Shown here in pieces: positions 39,976 through 51,605 of a stretch of 64,000 nucleotides of DNA (position 1 is its first letter; each line of letters opens with the position of its first letter). The notes beneath the pieces are model-generated. The model was given only the letters and a program-made list of their open reading frames with translations, made no database searches and was not told the DNA's origin. Origin of the DNA: Mixta mediterraneensis (GTDB lineage: Bacteria > Pseudomonadota > Gammaproteobacteria > Enterobacterales > Enterobacteriaceae); assembly GCF_014946725.1 (NCBI RefSeq), contig NZ_JACFXY010000004.1, forward strand, positions 62,001 to 126,000, read 5' to 3'. A program made the translations under genes and the position numbers.

Positions 39976-42699
39976 ATGGCTACAATCCATGTAGACGGTA
40001 AAGAATATGATGTGAACGGAGCGGACAACCTGTTGCAGGCGTGTCTTTCTCTGGGCCTTGATATTCCTTATTTTTGCTGGCATCCAGCGCTGGGAAGCGT
40101 TGGGGCCTGCCGCCAGTGTGCGGTGAAGCAATTCCAGAATGCCGAAGATACCCGCGGCCGTCTTGTCATGTCCTGCATGACACCGGCTTCTGACGGCACG
40201 TTTATTTCTATTGATGATGGCGAAGCCAAAGAGTTTCGTGAAAGTGTGGTTGAGTGGTTGATGACCAACCATCCGCATGATTGTCCGGTCTGTGAAGAGG
40301 GCGGTAACTGCCACCTTCAGGACATGACCGTCATGACCGGCCACAGCTTCCGTCGTTATCGCTTCACTAAACGTACCCACCGTAATCAGGATCTCGGCCC
40401 GTTCATTTCTCATGAAATGAACCGCTGTATCGCCTGTTATCGCTGCGTGCGTTATTACAAAGATTACGCAGACGGCACCGATCTCGGTGTGTATGGCGCC
40501 CATGACAACGTTTATTTTGGTCGCCCAGAAGACGGCACGCTGGAAAGCGAGTTCTCCGGCAATCTGGTCGAAATCTGCCCAACGGGTGTCTTTACCGATA
40601 AAACGCATTCAGAACGCTACAACCGTAAATGGGACATGCAGTTTGCGCCAAGCATTTGCCAGCAATGCAGCGTTGGCTGTAACACCAGTCCAGGCGAGCG
40701 TTATGGTGAACTGCGTCGTATTGAAAACCGCTATAACGGCACCGTAAACCATTACTTCCTCTGTGACCGGGGTCGCTTTGGTTATGGTTATGTCAATCTT
40801 AAAGATCGTCCACGTCATCCGGCGCTGCTGCGCGGCAATGACTGGGTCATGCTCAATGCAGAGCAAGCGGTAAACGCAGGCGCCGATGTATTGCGTCAGG
40901 CGAAGAAAGTCATTGGTATCGGTTCGCCGCGTGCCAGCATTGAAAGCAACTTCGCGCTGCGTGAACTGGTTGGGGCAGAGAATTTCTCTACGGGTATGCC
41001 AGCAGGTGAGCAGGCTCGCCTTGAACTGATGCTGAAAGTGCTGCAAGAAGGTGGAATCTACACGCCTTCACTACGTGAAATGGAAAGCTATGATGCGGTG
41101 CTGGTGCTGGGGGAAGATTTAACCCAGGTTGGCGCACGTGTCGCGCTGTCCGTTCGTCAGGCGGTAAAAGGTAAAGCACGTGAAATGGCTGCCGCGCAAA
41201 AAGTAGCCGACTGGCAAATCGCCGCCATTATGAATATCGGTCAACATGCTAAACATCCGCTGTTTGTCACTAACGTCGATGAAACCCGCCTTGATGATAT
41301 TGCTGCCTGGAGCTACCGCGCACCGGTTGAAGATCAGGCTCGTCTGGGCTTCGCGATTGCCAATGCGCTTGATGAAACCGCACCAGCCGTTAGCGATTTC
41401 GATAGCAGCCTGAACGGCAAGCTGGATGTCGTGGTACAGGCATTAGCCGGTGCCAAAAAGCCGTTAATTATCTCCGGTACTCACTCCGGCAGCAGCGCGA
41501 TGATCGAAGCAGCCGCTAACGTTGCCAAAGCGCTGAAAACGCGTGGCGCGGATGTGGGCATTACCCTGCTGGCGGGACAGGCTAATAGCATGGGGCTTGG
41601 CCTGATGGGGGGACAGCCGCTGGATAACGCGCTGGAACAACTGCGTAACGGTGAAGCCGATGCATTGGTGGTGCTGGAAAACGATTTGTATCGCCACGCG
41701 CCGAAAGCCCTGGTTGATGAAGCCTTAGCTAACGCAAACAACGTTATTGTGGTCGATCATCAGCGTACCGCGACGTTAGAAAAAGCAGGCTTAATATTCT
41801 CCACCGCCAGTTTTGCAGAAAGTGACGGCACCTCAATAAACCATGAAGGACGCGCTCAGCGTTTCTTCCAGGTTTATGATCCTTCTTACTACGATAACAG
41901 CATTGTGATGCTGGAAAGCTGGCGCTGGCTGCATTCGCTGCATAGCACGCTGGAAAGCCGTCAGGTTGACTGGACACAGCTGGATCACGTAATTGATGCC
42001 GTTGTGGCGAAACTGCCCCAGCTGAAAGGCGTCAAAGACGCGGCGCCGGATGCCAGCTTCCGCATTCGTGGTCAGAAACTGTCACGTTCACCGCACCGTT
42101 CCAGCGGACGTACTGCTGCTCGCGCGAATATCAGCGTACACGAGCCGCGCCAGCCGCAGGATAAAGACACCATGTTTACCTTCTCAATGGAAGGAAACAA
42201 CCAGCCAGGTGCCGCACGTTCGCAGATTCCTTTTGCCTGGGCGCCAGGCTGGAACTCTCCGCAGGCCTGGAACAAATTCCAGGCTGAAGTGGGGGGCAAA
42301 TTGCGTAACGGCGATCCAGGTGTACGTCTGTTTGAAGCCAGCGATACGCAACTGCCGTGGTTCAGTAATGTGCCGTCCTCATTCGTGAGCGGCGATCACT
42401 GGCGTGTTGCGCCTTACTATCAGCTGTTTGGTAGCGAAGAGATGACCCAACGTTCGCCTACCTTCCAACAGCGTATGCCGCAGCCGATGCTGGTGATCAA
42501 CCCAGACGATGCCGCCAGACTGGGCGTCAACAATGGCGCTGCCGTTGAGTTCACCTGCTTCGGTGAAACGTTGCGTTTGCCAGTGCGTTTTTCAACAGCA
42601 TTGCAGGCAGGCCAGGTTGGTTTGCCGCTGGGTATGCCGGGCGTTCCGCCATTCCTGGCAAACGGCCAGATTGACAAACTGCAGGAGGCGACGCAATGA
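39976..42699 (+). CDS. nuoG: NADH-quinone oxidoreductase subunit G
   Basis: The largest peripheral-arm subunit, carrying one [2Fe-2S] and several [4Fe-4S] clusters. Motifs are [56 protein letters not shown] and [16 protein letters not shown], followed by a molybdopterin-oxidoreductase-like domain without its cofactor role. I chose the ATG at 39976 ([11 protein letters not shown]), as in E. coli, giving 907 residues; the frame is open upstream to 39943, and an ATG at 39967 is the alternative. Confidence 0.95.
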   Translation: MATIHVDGKEYDVNGADNLLQACLSLGLDIPYFCWHPALGSVGACRQCAVKQFQNAEDTRGRLVMSCMTPASDGTFISIDDGEAKEFRESVVEWLMTNHPHDCPVCEEGGNCHLQDMTVMTGHSFRRYRFTKRTHRNQDLGPFISHEMNRCIACYRCVRYYKDYADGTDLGVYGAHDNVYFGRPEDGTLESEFSGNLVEICPTGVFTDKTHSERYNRKWDMQFAPSICQQCSVGCNTSPGERYGELRRIENRYNGTVNHYFLCDRGRFGYGYVNLKDRPRHPALLRGNDWVMLNAEQAVNAGADVLRQAKKVIGIGSPRASIESNFALRELVGAENFSTGMPAGEQARLELMLKVLQEGGIYTPSLREMESYDAVLVLGEDLTQVGARVALSVRQAVKGKAREMAAAQKVADWQIAAIMNIGQHAKHPLFVTNVDETRLDDIAAWSYRAPVEDQARLGFAIANALDETAPAVSDFDSSLNGKLDVVVQALAGAKKPLIISGTHSGSSAMIEAAANVAKALKTRGADVGITLLAGQANSMGLGLMGGQPLDNALEQLRNGEADALVVLENDLYRHAPKALVDEALANANNVIVVDHQRTATLEKAGLIFSTASFAESDGTSINHEGRAQRFFQVYDPSYYDNSIVMLESWRWLHSLHSTLESRQVDWTQLDHVIDAVVAKLPQLKGVKDAAPDASFRIRGQKLSRSPHRSSGRTAARANISVHEPRQPQDKDTMFTFSMEGNNQPGAARSQIPFAWAPGWNSPQAWNKFQAEVGGKLRNGDPGVRLFEASDTQLPWFSNVPSSFVSGDHWRVAPYYQLFGSEEMTQRSPTFQQRMPQPMLVINPDDAARLGVNNGAAVEFTCFGETLRLPVRFSTALQAGQVGLPLGMPGVPPFLANGQIDKLQEATQ

Positions 42700-43673
42700 G
42701 CTGGTTAACACCGGACGTTATTGACATTCTGCTGGCCATCGTCAAAGCCATCGTCATTTTACTGGTGGTGGTGGCCTGTGGTGCGTTTATGAGTTTTGCC
42801 GAGCGTCGTTTGCTCGGCCTGTTCCAGAACCGTTACGGGCCTAACCGTGTGGGCTGGGGCGGCTCGCTGCAGTTAGCGGCTGATATGATCAAAATGTTCT
42901 TTAAAGAGGACTGGGTCCCGCCGTTTACCGATCGCTTTATCTTTACCCTGGCGCCGGTTATTGCCTTTGTGTCGTTGTTACTGGCGTTTGCGATTGTGCC
43001 GGTATCGCCAACCTGGATGGTCACGGACCTGAACATCGGTCTGCTGTTTTTCCTGATGATGGCTGGACTTGCCGTTTACGCGGTGCTGTTTGCCGGTTGG
43101 TCGAGCAATAACAAATATTCGCTGCTGGGGGCGATGCGTGCTTCTGCGCAGACGCTGAGCTACGAAGTGTTTCTTGGCCTGTCGCTGATGGGTGTGGTAG
43201 CGCAAGCGGGTTCATTCAATATGAATGACATCGTGAATAGCCAGGCGCATCTGTGGAATATCATTCCACAGTTCTTCGGCTTCCTGACTTTCTGCATTGC
43301 GGGCGTTGCGGTATGTCACCGTCATCCATTTGACCAACCCGAAGCAGAGCAAGAGCTGGCCGATGGGTATCACATCGAATACGCCGGGATGAAGTTCGGT
43401 CTGTTCTTTGTGGGTGAATATGTGGCGATTACCACCGTATCCGCGCTGATTGTCACGCTGTTTTTTGGTGGCTGGCAAGGACCGTTCCTGCCGCCGTTCA
43501 TCTGGTTCGCCATCAAAACGGCGTTCTTTATGATGATGTTCATCCTGATTCGTGCTGCGCTTCCGCGTCCACGCTATGACCAGGTGCTGTCGTTCGGCTG
43601 GAAAGTGTGTCTGCCGTTGACGCTGTTGAACCTGCTGGCGACCGCCGCAGTGATCCTCTATACAGCGCAGTAA
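42696..43673 (+). CDS. nuoH: NADH-quinone oxidoreductase subunit H
   Basis: A membrane subunit of 325 residues and about eight helices, placed at the junction of the two arms and lining the quinone channel. Signature stretches are [23 protein letters not shown] (split by a helix), [22 protein letters not shown] and [15 protein letters not shown]. It overlaps nuoG by four bases (ATGA). Confidence 0.97.
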   Translation: MSWLTPDVIDILLAIVKAIVILLVVVACGAFMSFAERRLLGLFQNRYGPNRVGWGGSLQLAADMIKMFFKEDWVPPFTDRFIFTLAPVIAFVSLLLAFAIVPVSPTWMVTDLNIGLLFFLMMAGLAVYAVLFAGWSSNNKYSLLGAMRASAQTLSYEVFLGLSLMGVVAQAGSFNMNDIVNSQAHLWNIIPQFFGFLTFCIAGVAVCHRHPFDQPEAEQELADGYHIEYAGMKFGLFFVGEYVAITTVSALIVTLFFGGWQGPFLPPFIWFAIKTAFFMMMFILIRAALPRPRYDQVLSFGWKVCLPLTLLNLLATAAVILYTAQ

Positions 43674-43684
43674 GGGGTTAACAA

Positions 43685-44227
43685 ATGACTTTAAAAGATC
43701 TTGTCGTTGGCTTCGGCACGACAGTTCGCAGTATCTGGATGATAGGCATGCATGCCTTCGCCAAACGCGAAACGCAAATGTACCCGGAAGAGCCGGTTTA
43801 TCTGCCGCCACGTTACCGCGGTCGTATCGTATTGACGCGCGATCCCGACGGTGAAGAGCGTTGTGTTGCTTGTAATCTGTGTGCAGTAGCGTGTCCGGTG
43901 GGCTGTATTTCGTTGCAGAAAGCTGAAACGAAAGATGGCCGCTGGTATCCAGAATTTTTCCGTATCAACTTCTCACGCTGCATCTTTTGTGGTCTGTGCG
44001 AAGAAGCCTGCCCGACAACAGCCATTCAGCTGACGCCAGATTTCGAGCTTGGCGAGTTTAAACGTCAGGTTCTGGTATACGAGAAAGGCGATCTGCTGAT
44101 TTCGGGGCCGGGTAAATATCCCGAGTACAACTTCTACCGCATGGCGGGTATGGCAATTGACGGCAAAGACAAAGGCGAGGCGGAAAACGAAGCCAAACCT
44201 ATCGACGTCAAAGGCCTATTACCTTAA
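43685..44227 (+). CDS. nuoI: NADH-quinone oxidoreductase subunit I
   Basis: A ferredoxin-like subunit with two [4Fe-4S] clusters (N6a, N6b). The two ligand runs are [15 protein letters not shown] and [12 protein letters not shown]. The length is 180 residues. It passes electrons from NuoG toward NuoB. nuoJ starts 11 bases after its stop. Confidence 0.97.
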   Translation: MTLKDLVVGFGTTVRSIWMIGMHAFAKRETQMYPEEPVYLPPRYRGRIVLTRDPDGEERCVACNLCAVACPVGCISLQKAETKDGRWYPEFFRINFSRCIFCGLCEEACPTTAIQLTPDFELGEFKRQVLVYEKGDLLISGPGKYPEYNFYRMAGMAIDGKDKGEAENEAKPIDVKGLLP

Positions 44228-44237
44228 GGAGCAGGGC

Positions 44238-44789
44238 ATGGAATTTGCGTTTTATCTTTGCGGGCTGGTGGCGGTGCTAACGACGTTGCGCGTTATCACC
44301 CACACTAATCCGGTACATGCGTTGCTGTACCTGATCGTTTCGCTGCTGTCGATTGCCGGTGTGTTTTTCTCTATGGGCGCTTACTTCGCCGGCGCGTTGG
44401 AAATCATCGTTTACGCCGGGGCCATTATGGTGCTGTTTGTGTTTGTGGTGATGATGCTGAACCTGGGTAAAGCCACAGAGAAGCAGGAGCGTGAATGGCT
44501 GAAACCTTCACTATGGATCGGTCCAGGCATCGTGTCGCTGCTGCTGCTGATCGTGATGGTTTACGCCATTCTGACTGCAAATGATCAAGGCATTGACGGC
44601 AAAGTTATTGACGCGAAAGCGGTTGGTATCCTGTTATTCGGCCCCTATGTTCTGGCGGTTGAGCTGGCGTCTATGCTGCTGCTGGCCGGTTTGGTGGTGG
44701 CGTTCCATATCGGGCGCGAAAAACGTGCAGGTGAAATGCTGAGTCATCGCCAGGTTGACGCTCAGCAAGTGAATAAGGAGCAAGCATGA
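44238..44789 (+). CDS. nuoJ: NADH-quinone oxidoreductase subunit J
   Basis: A membrane subunit with five helices, including the family stretch [26 protein letters not shown] that takes part in coupling. I chose the ATG at 44238 ([19 protein letters not shown]), preceded by AAGGAGCAGGGC; the open frame reaches back to 44157 but that part overlaps nuoI. The length is 183 residues. It overlaps nuoK by four bases. Confidence 0.96.
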   Translation: MEFAFYLCGLVAVLTTLRVITHTNPVHALLYLIVSLLSIAGVFFSMGAYFAGALEIIVYAGAIMVLFVFVVMMLNLGKATEKQEREWLKPSLWIGPGIVSLLLLIVMVYAILTANDQGIDGKVIDAKAVGILLFGPYVLAVELASMLLLAGLVVAFHIGREKRAGEMLSHRQVDAQQVNKEQA

Positions 44790-45088
44790 TCCCTCTACAA
44801 CATGGACTGATTCTGGCCGCTGTGCTGTTTGTCCTGGGACTGACTTCACTGGTGCTACGCCGCAATCTGCTGTTTATGCTGATTGGTCTTGAAATCATGA
44901 TCAACGCAGCGGCGCTGGCATTAGTCACGGCGGGAAGCTACTGGGGTCAGGCCGATGGCCAGGTGATGTATATCCTGGCGATCAGCCTTGCTGCAGCCGA
45001 AGCCAGTATTGGCCTGGCGCTGCTGCTCCAGCTTTATCGTCGTCGTCAGACGATGAACATTGATACTGTGAGCGAGATGCGCGGATGA
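44786..45088 (+). CDS. nuoK: NADH-quinone oxidoreductase subunit K
   Basis: A 100-residue membrane subunit with three helices and the buried glutamates of the family ([15 protein letters not shown] and [20 protein letters not shown]). It is related to MrpC antiporter subunits. Four-base overlaps on both sides indicate translational coupling. Confidence 0.97.
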   Translation: MIPLQHGLILAAVLFVLGLTSLVLRRNLLFMLIGLEIMINAAALALVTAGSYWGQADGQVMYILAISLAAAEASIGLALLLQLYRRRQTMNIDTVSEMRG

Positions 45089-46920
45089 ATCTTCTCTATT
45101 TAACTGTACTGTTTCCGCTGATTGGCTTTCTGCTGTTAGCGTTTTCTCGCGGCCGCTGGTCAGAGAACCTGTCGGCAACGGTTGGCATGGGATCGGTTGG
45201 ACTGGCGGCACTGGTAACGGTGTATGCAGGTTTCGACTTCTTCGCTAACGGCCAGCAGGTTTTCAACCAGGCGCTCTGGACCTGGATGCAGGTCGGTCAC
45301 TTTAATATTCAGGTGAATCTGACACTGGATGGTTTGTCGCTGACCATGTTATCGGTAGTGACCGGTGTGGGCTTCTTTATCCATATGTTCGCATCCTGGT
45401 ATATGCGCGGTGAAGAGGGCTATTCGCGCTTCTTCGCTTATACCAACCTGTTTATCGCCAGCATGGTCGTTCTGGTGCTGGCCGATAACCTGATGCTGAT
45501 GTATCTGGGTTGGGAAGGCGTGGGGCTGTGTTCTTACCTGCTGATTGGTTTTTACTACACCAATCCAGACAACGGCAAAGCGGCGATGAAAGCCTTCATC
45601 ATTACGCGTGTCGGTGATGTGTTCCTCGCGTTTGCGCTGTTCATTCTTTATAACGAACTGGGCACGCTGAACTTCCGTGAGATGGTAGAACTGGCGCCGG
45701 CACATTTCGCTGCTGATAACCCTATGCTGCAATGGGCGACCCTGATGTTATTAGGCGGGGCAGTGGGTAAATCAGCCCAGCTACCTTTGCAGACCTGGCT
45801 GGCCGATGCGATGGCGGGCCCGACACCGGTTTCAGCACTGATCCACGCCGCAACCATGGTAACAGCGGGTGTTTACCTTATCGCCCGTTCTCATGGCTTG
45901 TTCCTGCTGACGCCGGAAGTGCTGCATCTGGTTGGCATTATTGGTGCCATTACCCTGGTGCTGGCCGGTTTTGCCGCACTGGTACAAACCGACATCAAAC
46001 GTGTGCTTGCTTACTCCACCATGAGCCAGATCGGCTATATGTTTCTGGCATTGGGCGTGCAGGCGTGGGATGCAGCAATTTTCCACCTGATGACGCACGC
46101 GTTCTTCAAAGCGTTGCTGTTCCTCTCTTCAGGTTCCGTCATCCTGGCCTGCCACCATGAGCAAAACATCTTTAAGATGGGCGGACTGCGTAAAAGCATC
46201 CCATTGGTGTATACCTGCTTCCTGGTGGGCGGTGCCGCACTCGCTGCGCTGCCGCTGATTACCGCAGGCTTCTACAGTAAAGACGAAATCCTGTTTGGTG
46301 CATTAGCCAACGGCCATATCAATCTGATGGTTGCCGGTTTGGTCGGTGCGTTCCTGACCTCGATTTATACCTTCCGCATGATCTTCATCGTGTTCCATGG
46401 CGAAGAGAAAATCCATGCCCATGCCGGTAAAGGCATTACCCATCACCTGCCGCTGATTGTGCTGCTGGTACTGTCCACCTTTGTTGGCGCGTTAATTACT
46501 CCTCCACTGGCGGGCGTATTACCGGGTAATGAGTTTGGTGAAGGCGGCAAAGTGGCGCTGGAGATGACCTCGGGCGCAGTCGCGATTATCGGCATTCTGA
46601 TTGCTGCCGCGCTGTGGCTGGGCAAACGTCAGCTGGTCACCCGCATCGCCAACAGCGCGCCGGGCCGCTTCTTTGGTACATGGTGGTTTGCGGCCTGGGG
46701 CTTTGACTGGCTCTACGATAAAGTGTTCGTTAAACCGTACCTGGGTATTGCGTGGTTGCTGCAACGCGATCCGCTTAATGGATTAATGAACCTGCCTGCG
46801 CTGCTTTCACGCATTGCCAATAAGGGTCTGGTGGTGAGTGAAAATGGGTATCTGCGCTGGTATGTCGCATCTATGAGCGTTGGTGCGGTTGTCGTGCTGG
46901 CATTGATGTTGGTGATTTAA
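45085..46920 (+). CDS. nuoL: NADH-quinone oxidoreductase subunit L
   Basis: The distal antiporter-like proton pump subunit, 611 residues, many membrane helices and a long C-terminal amphipathic helix. Signature stretches are [55 protein letters not shown] and [22 protein letters not shown]. It is followed by an unusually long gap of 213 bases before nuoM with no clear feature. Confidence 0.97.
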   Translation: MNLLYLTVLFPLIGFLLLAFSRGRWSENLSATVGMGSVGLAALVTVYAGFDFFANGQQVFNQALWTWMQVGHFNIQVNLTLDGLSLTMLSVVTGVGFFIHMFASWYMRGEEGYSRFFAYTNLFIASMVVLVLADNLMLMYLGWEGVGLCSYLLIGFYYTNPDNGKAAMKAFIITRVGDVFLAFALFILYNELGTLNFREMVELAPAHFAADNPMLQWATLMLLGGAVGKSAQLPLQTWLADAMAGPTPVSALIHAATMVTAGVYLIARSHGLFLLTPEVLHLVGIIGAITLVLAGFAALVQTDIKRVLAYSTMSQIGYMFLALGVQAWDAAIFHLMTHAFFKALLFLSSGSVILACHHEQNIFKMGGLRKSIPLVYTCFLVGGAALAALPLITAGFYSKDEILFGALANGHINLMVAGLVGAFLTSIYTFRMIFIVFHGEEKIHAHAGKGITHHLPLIVLLVLSTFVGALITPPLAGVLPGNEFGEGGKVALEMTSGAVAIIGILIAAALWLGKRQLVTRIANSAPGRFFGTWWFAAWGFDWLYDKVFVKPYLGIAWLLQRDPLNGLMNLPALLSRIANKGLVVSENGYLRWYVASMSVGAVVVLALMLVI

Positions 46921-47133
46921 AGGTTATTGCGTGGGGTGAGATAAACGCTCATTCCCGATCGAGATTGTAAAAAATTACCTGGGATATAAGGGCGTCATCG
47001 GCGCAGTCAGTTTTGTCACCGTTAGCGTAAAACAACACGAACGTATTGAAATACAGGAAGGTTGTAACGCTTTCGGGGGCAGAAAGGGCAAGCAAGATAG
47101 CCCACTCAGGATAACAAAAGGGAACTAAACGCC

Positions 47134-48654
47134 GTGTTACTACCTTGGCTAATCATAATCCCCTTCGTCGGCGGCTTGATCTGCTGGCTGACCGAGCGCC
47201 TCGGCGCGAAGGTGCCGCGCTGGATCGCCCTGCTTACCATGGGACTGACGTTGGCGCTTTCGCTGCAATTGTGGTTGCAGGGAGGCTATTCACTGACGCA
47301 GGCAGCGGGTATACCGCAGTGGCAATCGAGCTTCTCCGTGCCGTGGATCCCGCGCTTCGGGATTAACTTCCATCTGGCCATTGACGGGTTGTCACTTCTG
47401 ATGGTGGTGTTGACCGGCTTGCTCGGCCTGATGGCAGTGCTCTGTTCGTGGAATGAAATCAACAAATATCAGGGATTCTTTCATCTCAACCTGATGTGGA
47501 TTTTAGGCGGCGTTATCGGTGTGTTCCTCTCCATCGATATGTTTCTGTTCTTCTTTTTCTGGGAAATGATGCTGGTGCCGATGTACTTTCTCATCGCGCT
47601 CTGGGGGCATAAAGCGTCAGACGGTAAAACCCGAATTACGGCGGCAACCAAATTCTTCATCTATACCCAGGCATCGGGTCTGGTGATGTTGATTGCCATT
47701 CTGGGGTTAGTGTTTGTGCATTACAATGCGACTGGCGTCTGGACGTTTAACTACGAACAGCTGTTGAAAACGCCCATGTCGCACACCGTTGAGTATTTGC
47801 TGATGCTGGGCTTCTTCATCGCCTTTGCGGTGAAAATGCCGGTTGTGCCATTGCATGGCTGGTTACCCGATGCACATAGCCAGGCGCCAACGGCCGGTTC
47901 TGTTGACCTTGCCGGTATTCTGTTGAAAACCGCTGCATACGGCCTGCTGCGCTTTAGCCTGCCGCTGTTCCCGAATGCGTCGGCTGAGTTCGCGCCGATC
48001 GCGATGTGGCTCGGTATCATCGGTATCTTCTACGGTGCGTGGATGGCATTTTCCCAGACCGATATTAAACGACTCATTGCTTACACCTCGATCTCGCATA
48101 TGGGTTTTGTGTTAATTGCGATTTACACCGGTAGCCAACTGGCGTTCCAGGGCGCGGTCGTACAGATGATTGCACACGGTTTGTCAGCGGCTGCACTGTT
48201 TATCTTGTGTGGGCAGCTATATGAGCGTTTGCATACGCGCGACATGCGTCAGATGGGCGGGCTGTGGTCACGCATCAAGTGGATTCCGGGTTTGTCCCTG
48301 TTTTTCGCGGTCGCTAACCTCGGTATGCCGGGTACAGGTAACTTCGCCGGTGAGTTTATGATTCTTACCGGTAGTTTCCAGGTAGTACCGATGATTATCG
48401 TGATTGCAACTTTTGGTCTGGTGTTTGCTTCTGTTTATTCATTGATCATGATGCAGCGCGCTTACTACGGCGAAGCGAAGTCAAAAGAGCCGCTGCCGGG
48501 CATGTCGCCACGCGAGTTCATGACGATCGGTGTGTTGGTGGTTCTGCTGGTGCTGTTGGGCATTTATCCGCAGCCGATTCTGGACACTTCGCATGCTGCA
48601 ATGAGCAATATTCAGCAGTGGTTTACCGCTTCAATTTCAACTACAAGGCCGTAA
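47134..48654 (+). CDS. nuoM: NADH-quinone oxidoreductase subunit M
   Basis: An antiporter-like proton pump subunit of 506 residues and about fourteen helices. Signature stretches are FFFWEMMLVPMYFLIALWG, AVKMPVVPLHGWLPDAHSQAPTAGSVDLAGILLKTAAYGL and DIKRLIAYTSISHMGFVL. It starts at a GTG (MLLPWLIIIPFVGG), which matches the E. coli N-terminus. AAAGGGAAC precedes it. Confidence 0.97.
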   Translation: MLLPWLIIIPFVGGLICWLTERLGAKVPRWIALLTMGLTLALSLQLWLQGGYSLTQAAGIPQWQSSFSVPWIPRFGINFHLAIDGLSLLMVVLTGLLGLMAVLCSWNEINKYQGFFHLNLMWILGGVIGVFLSIDMFLFFFFWEMMLVPMYFLIALWGHKASDGKTRITAATKFFIYTQASGLVMLIAILGLVFVHYNATGVWTFNYEQLLKTPMSHTVEYLLMLGFFIAFAVKMPVVPLHGWLPDAHSQAPTAGSVDLAGILLKTAAYGLLRFSLPLFPNASAEFAPIAMWLGIIGIFYGAWMAFSQTDIKRLIAYTSISHMGFVLIAIYTGSQLAFQGAVVQMIAHGLSAAALFILCGQLYERLHTRDMRQMGGLWSRIKWIPGLSLFFAVANLGMPGTGNFAGEFMILTGSFQVVPMIIVIATFGLVFASVYSLIMMQRAYYGEAKSKEPLPGMSPREFMTIGVLVVLLVLLGIYPQPILDTSHAAMSNIQQWFTASISTTRP

Positions 48655-48660
48655 TTCGCC

Positions 48661-50118
48661 ATGACAATAACTCCTCAACAATTGATCGCGTTGCTGCCGC
48701 TGTTGATCGTCGGATTGACGGTGGTGGTTGTGATGCTGTCCATTGCCTGGCGACGCAACCATTTCGTTAACGCCACGCTGACGGTGATTGGCCTCAATCT
48801 CGCACTGTTCTCGCTGTATTTTGTCGGTCAGGTCGGTCCAACAGACGTCACGCCGCTGTTGCGCATTGACGGCTACTCCATGTTTTATACCGCGCTGGTG
48901 ATGCTGGCGAGTCTGGCAACCTGTACCTTTGCTTATCCATGGCTGGCCGATTTCCCGGACAACAAAGATGAGTTCTACCTGCTGGTACTGATTGCTGCGC
49001 TAGGCGGCGTAGTACTGGCAAGCGCGAATCATCTTGCTGCACTGTTTATCGGCATTGAACTGCTGTCGCTGCCGCTGTTTGGTTTGATCGGTTACGCTTT
49101 CCGCCAGAAACGTTCGCTGGAAGCGGCGCTGAAATACACCATACTGTCAGCCGCAGCGTCATCATTTCTGCTGTTTGGTATTGCACTGGTCTATGCCGAT
49201 TCCGGTAGTTTGAGCTTCGTTGAGCTGGGCAAAAGTTTGAATGACAGCATGATCCAGGAGCCGCTATTGCTGGTGGGCCTGGGGATGATGATCATCGGTC
49301 TTGGCTTTAAGCTGTCGCTGGTGCCGTTCCATCTCTGGACGCCGGATGTTTATCAGGGCGCGCCCGCACCGGTTTCCACTTTCCTGGCGACCGCGAGCAA
49401 AATTGCTATCTTTGGCGTGATTATGCGTCTGTTTATGTACGCGCCGGTTACCGACAGCGAAGCTGTTCGCACGGTGCTGGGTGTCATCGCCTTTGTGTCA
49501 ATTCTGTTTGGTAACCTGATGGCGATCTCGCAGAGCAACATTAAGCGTCTGTTAGGTTACTCGTCTATCGCCCACCTTGGGTATCTGCTGGTGGCGTTGA
49601 TCGCCGTGAAATCGCATCAGCTGTCGCTGGAAACGGCAGGAGTTTATCTGGCCGGGTATCTGTTCAGCAGCCTGGGCGCGTTTGGCGTGGTTAGCCTGAT
49701 GTCCAGCCCATATCGTGGCCCGGATGCGGATTCACTTTATTCCTACCGTGGCCTGTTCTGGCATCGCCCAGTTTTGTCAGCGGTGATGACGGTGATGATG
49801 TTATCGCTGGCGGGAATCCCAATGACGCTGGGCTTTATCGGTAAATTCTATGTGATCGCTTCCGGTGTCAGCGCCCATCTGTGGTGGTTAACCGGTGCAG
49901 TGGTCGCGGGGAGTGCGATTGGCTTGTATTACTATCTGCGTGTAACGGTGAGTCTGTATCTTAGCCCACCAGAATTGCACACCCGCGACACGCCAGCTAA
50001 CTGGGCATTTACTGCCGGTGGGGTGGTGGTACTGATTTCTGCGATTCTGGTATTGCTGTTGGGTGTGTATCCACAACCGTTGATTAATCTGGTGCAGATG
50101 GCTCAGCCGTTGATGTAA
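48661..50118 (+). CDS. nuoN: NADH-quinone oxidoreductase subunit N
   Basis: The third antiporter-like proton pump subunit, 485 residues. Signature stretches are [49 protein letters not shown] and [21 protein letters not shown]. It is the last gene of the operon and is followed by a strong terminator. Confidence 0.97.
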   Translation: MTITPQQLIALLPLLIVGLTVVVVMLSIAWRRNHFVNATLTVIGLNLALFSLYFVGQVGPTDVTPLLRIDGYSMFYTALVMLASLATCTFAYPWLADFPDNKDEFYLLVLIAALGGVVLASANHLAALFIGIELLSLPLFGLIGYAFRQKRSLEAALKYTILSAAASSFLLFGIALVYADSGSLSFVELGKSLNDSMIQEPLLLVGLGMMIIGLGFKLSLVPFHLWTPDVYQGAPAPVSTFLATASKIAIFGVIMRLFMYAPVTDSEAVRTVLGVIAFVSILFGNLMAISQSNIKRLLGYSSIAHLGYLLVALIAVKSHQLSLETAGVYLAGYLFSSLGAFGVVSLMSSPYRGPDADSLYSYRGLFWHRPVLSAVMTVMMLSLAGIPMTLGFIGKFYVIASGVSAHLWWLTGAVVAGSAIGLYYYLRVTVSLYLSPPELHTRDTPANWAFTAGGVVVLISAILVLLLGVYPQPLINLVQMAQPLM

Positions 50119-50160
50119 TGGATGCAATCCAGACGTTATAATGGATGTGACCCAGACGCA

Positions 50161-50188
50161 AAGTCAGGCCCCTGGGCCTGACTTTTTT
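50161..50188 (+). terminator. Terminator of the nuo operon
   Basis: The arms AAGTCAGGCC and GGCCTGACTT are followed by TTTT, 42 bases after nuoN. A classic rho-independent terminator. Confidence 0.9.
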
Positions 50189-50258
50189 GCCTGTAATCTG
50201 ACAACTGCTGCGCGGGTTGCTAACTTTAAGCAGTGTTCATCCTGAGCTGCGAGGTTAC

Positions 50259-51605
50259 GTGATCAAGTTGATCTTTTTGCTGACCGGTGCGCAGGTACTG
50301 CGTAGACGCTGGTCCTGGCTGGCTTTAGGCGGCGTAGCGCTGCTGTTGCTCTGTGCATTAATCCTCTACGATATTGGCAGTGACGGTCTGCTTTCGGTGC
50401 CGCTGGATATGCTCGCCATCCTGTTCATCATTGAAGGGCTGGTGCAGATGTTTTTAGCCCTGACCAAAGAAATGTTGATTGACTGGCTCACTATGCTGAA
50501 AGGCATGGGCTTTTTGTTCATCGCGTTTCTGATTTTCGACAGCCCGCAAGATAATAATGATGTTTCAGCCGTATTGTTCGGCGTCGCATTTTTTGCAGAT
50601 GGCGTGCTTCGTATTGCGGCGGCGCTGGTGTTGCGCGGCGCGCGCTGGCGCAAACGCTGCATCACCGGCATTGTCGAACTGATTCTCAGCATTCTGATTA
50701 TCAGTAACTGGCCATTTCATCATCACATCGCCGTCCCACTCTGTTTTGCCTTGCTGCTGTTCAGTATCGGCATCCATCTGCTGCTGATGGCGCGTCAGGC
50801 GCGATTATTAACGGAAGACAGCTCGGTTACCGTGCTGCCGCTGTTTAAGGCTGGCGGACTGCGGCGCTGGCACAGCAGCCACTATTCACATCCACCGTTT
50901 CCCGCTGAGATGCCAACTCAGCCGTTGACGGTGTATGTCTGGACGCCGATAGGATCCGGTGTGGTGCGCGAAGGCTATCGGTTAATTGATCGTTACATCG
51001 CTGCCGTCGATCACAACGGTGTGATCTCGACCGGCCATGCCGCAATGGAAGCGGGCGGTGATCTGTATATCAGCCACTATCCGCGCGATGAGATCGATCG
51101 TGACAGCAGTAACTTCCGCGCCGTGCTACGTGCCAGTGAGCAAAATGATGTTGCTGGCCGGTTTTTGCCGTCGCTGGCCGTTGAAGTGGTGGAGTGGTGT
51201 CGCCCGGATAAGCAGGTTCACTTCCCGCGTTACAATCAAGAGGCGCTGAAAAATTACTGGCAGCGCTATAGCGCCGACAGCGCTTACAACCTGACGGCGC
51301 GCAACTGCTCATCCACCGTGATTCAGGCGTTAGACGTGGCGATTGAGGGCATTTTAGCGCAGCAGCTGTATGCGGGTTTTCGCCTGTTTATCGATCCTAA
51401 TTTCTGGCTACTTGGCGTGATTCGTGGCCGGGCAGAGGCAGTGACCTGGACGCCAGGGCTGGTACTGGATTATGTCCGCCTGTTGAAGCGCGTCATTGAG
51501 CCGCAGCCCAGCCAGTTATGGCCGTTGCGCCTGTGGCAGGGTCTGCGTTTACGTCATGCGCTGTGGCAGAAAAAGCGGGCGCCATCGCGTAGCGTGGTGA
51601 AATGA
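50259..51605 (+). CDS. HdeD-like membrane domain fused to a permuted papain-like domain
   Basis: I chose the GTG at 50259 (MIKLIFLLTGAQVLRRRW) with GAGG four bases upstream, giving 448 residues; a TTG at 50217 would extend it. The first 190 residues hold six membrane segments in paired repeats like HdeD/DUF308 proteins. The soluble part (about 215-448) has TGHAAMEAGGDLYISHYP with His260 and YNLTARNCSSTVIQAL with Cys350. That His-before-Cys order resembles permuted NlpC/P60 or papain-like enzymes. An acyl- or peptide-hydrolase role at the membrane is inferred only. The stop overlaps the next MFS gene by four bases. Confidence 0.65.
   Translation: MIKLIFLLTGAQVLRRRWSWLALGGVALLLLCALILYDIGSDGLLSVPLDMLAILFIIEGLVQMFLALTKEMLIDWLTMLKGMGFLFIAFLIFDSPQDNNDVSAVLFGVAFFADGVLRIAAALVLRGARWRKRCITGIVELILSILIISNWPFHHHIAVPLCFALLLFSIGIHLLLMARQARLLTEDSSVTVLPLFKAGGLRRWHSSHYSHPPFPAEMPTQPLTVYVWTPIGSGVVREGYRLIDRYIAAVDHNGVISTGHAAMEAGGDLYISHYPRDEIDRDSSNFRAVLRASEQNDVAGRFLPSLAVEVVEWCRPDKQVHFPRYNQEALKNYWQRYSADSAYNLTARNCSSTVIQALDVAIEGILAQQLYAGFRLFIDPNFWLLGVIRGRAEAVTWTPGLVLDYVRLLKRVIEPQPSQLWPLRLWQGLRLRHALWQKKRAPSRSVVK

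Noticed and set aside
44157-44237. N-terminal extension of nuoJ
   Set aside because: It overlaps the nuoI coding region; the ATG at 44238 matches the family length and start.
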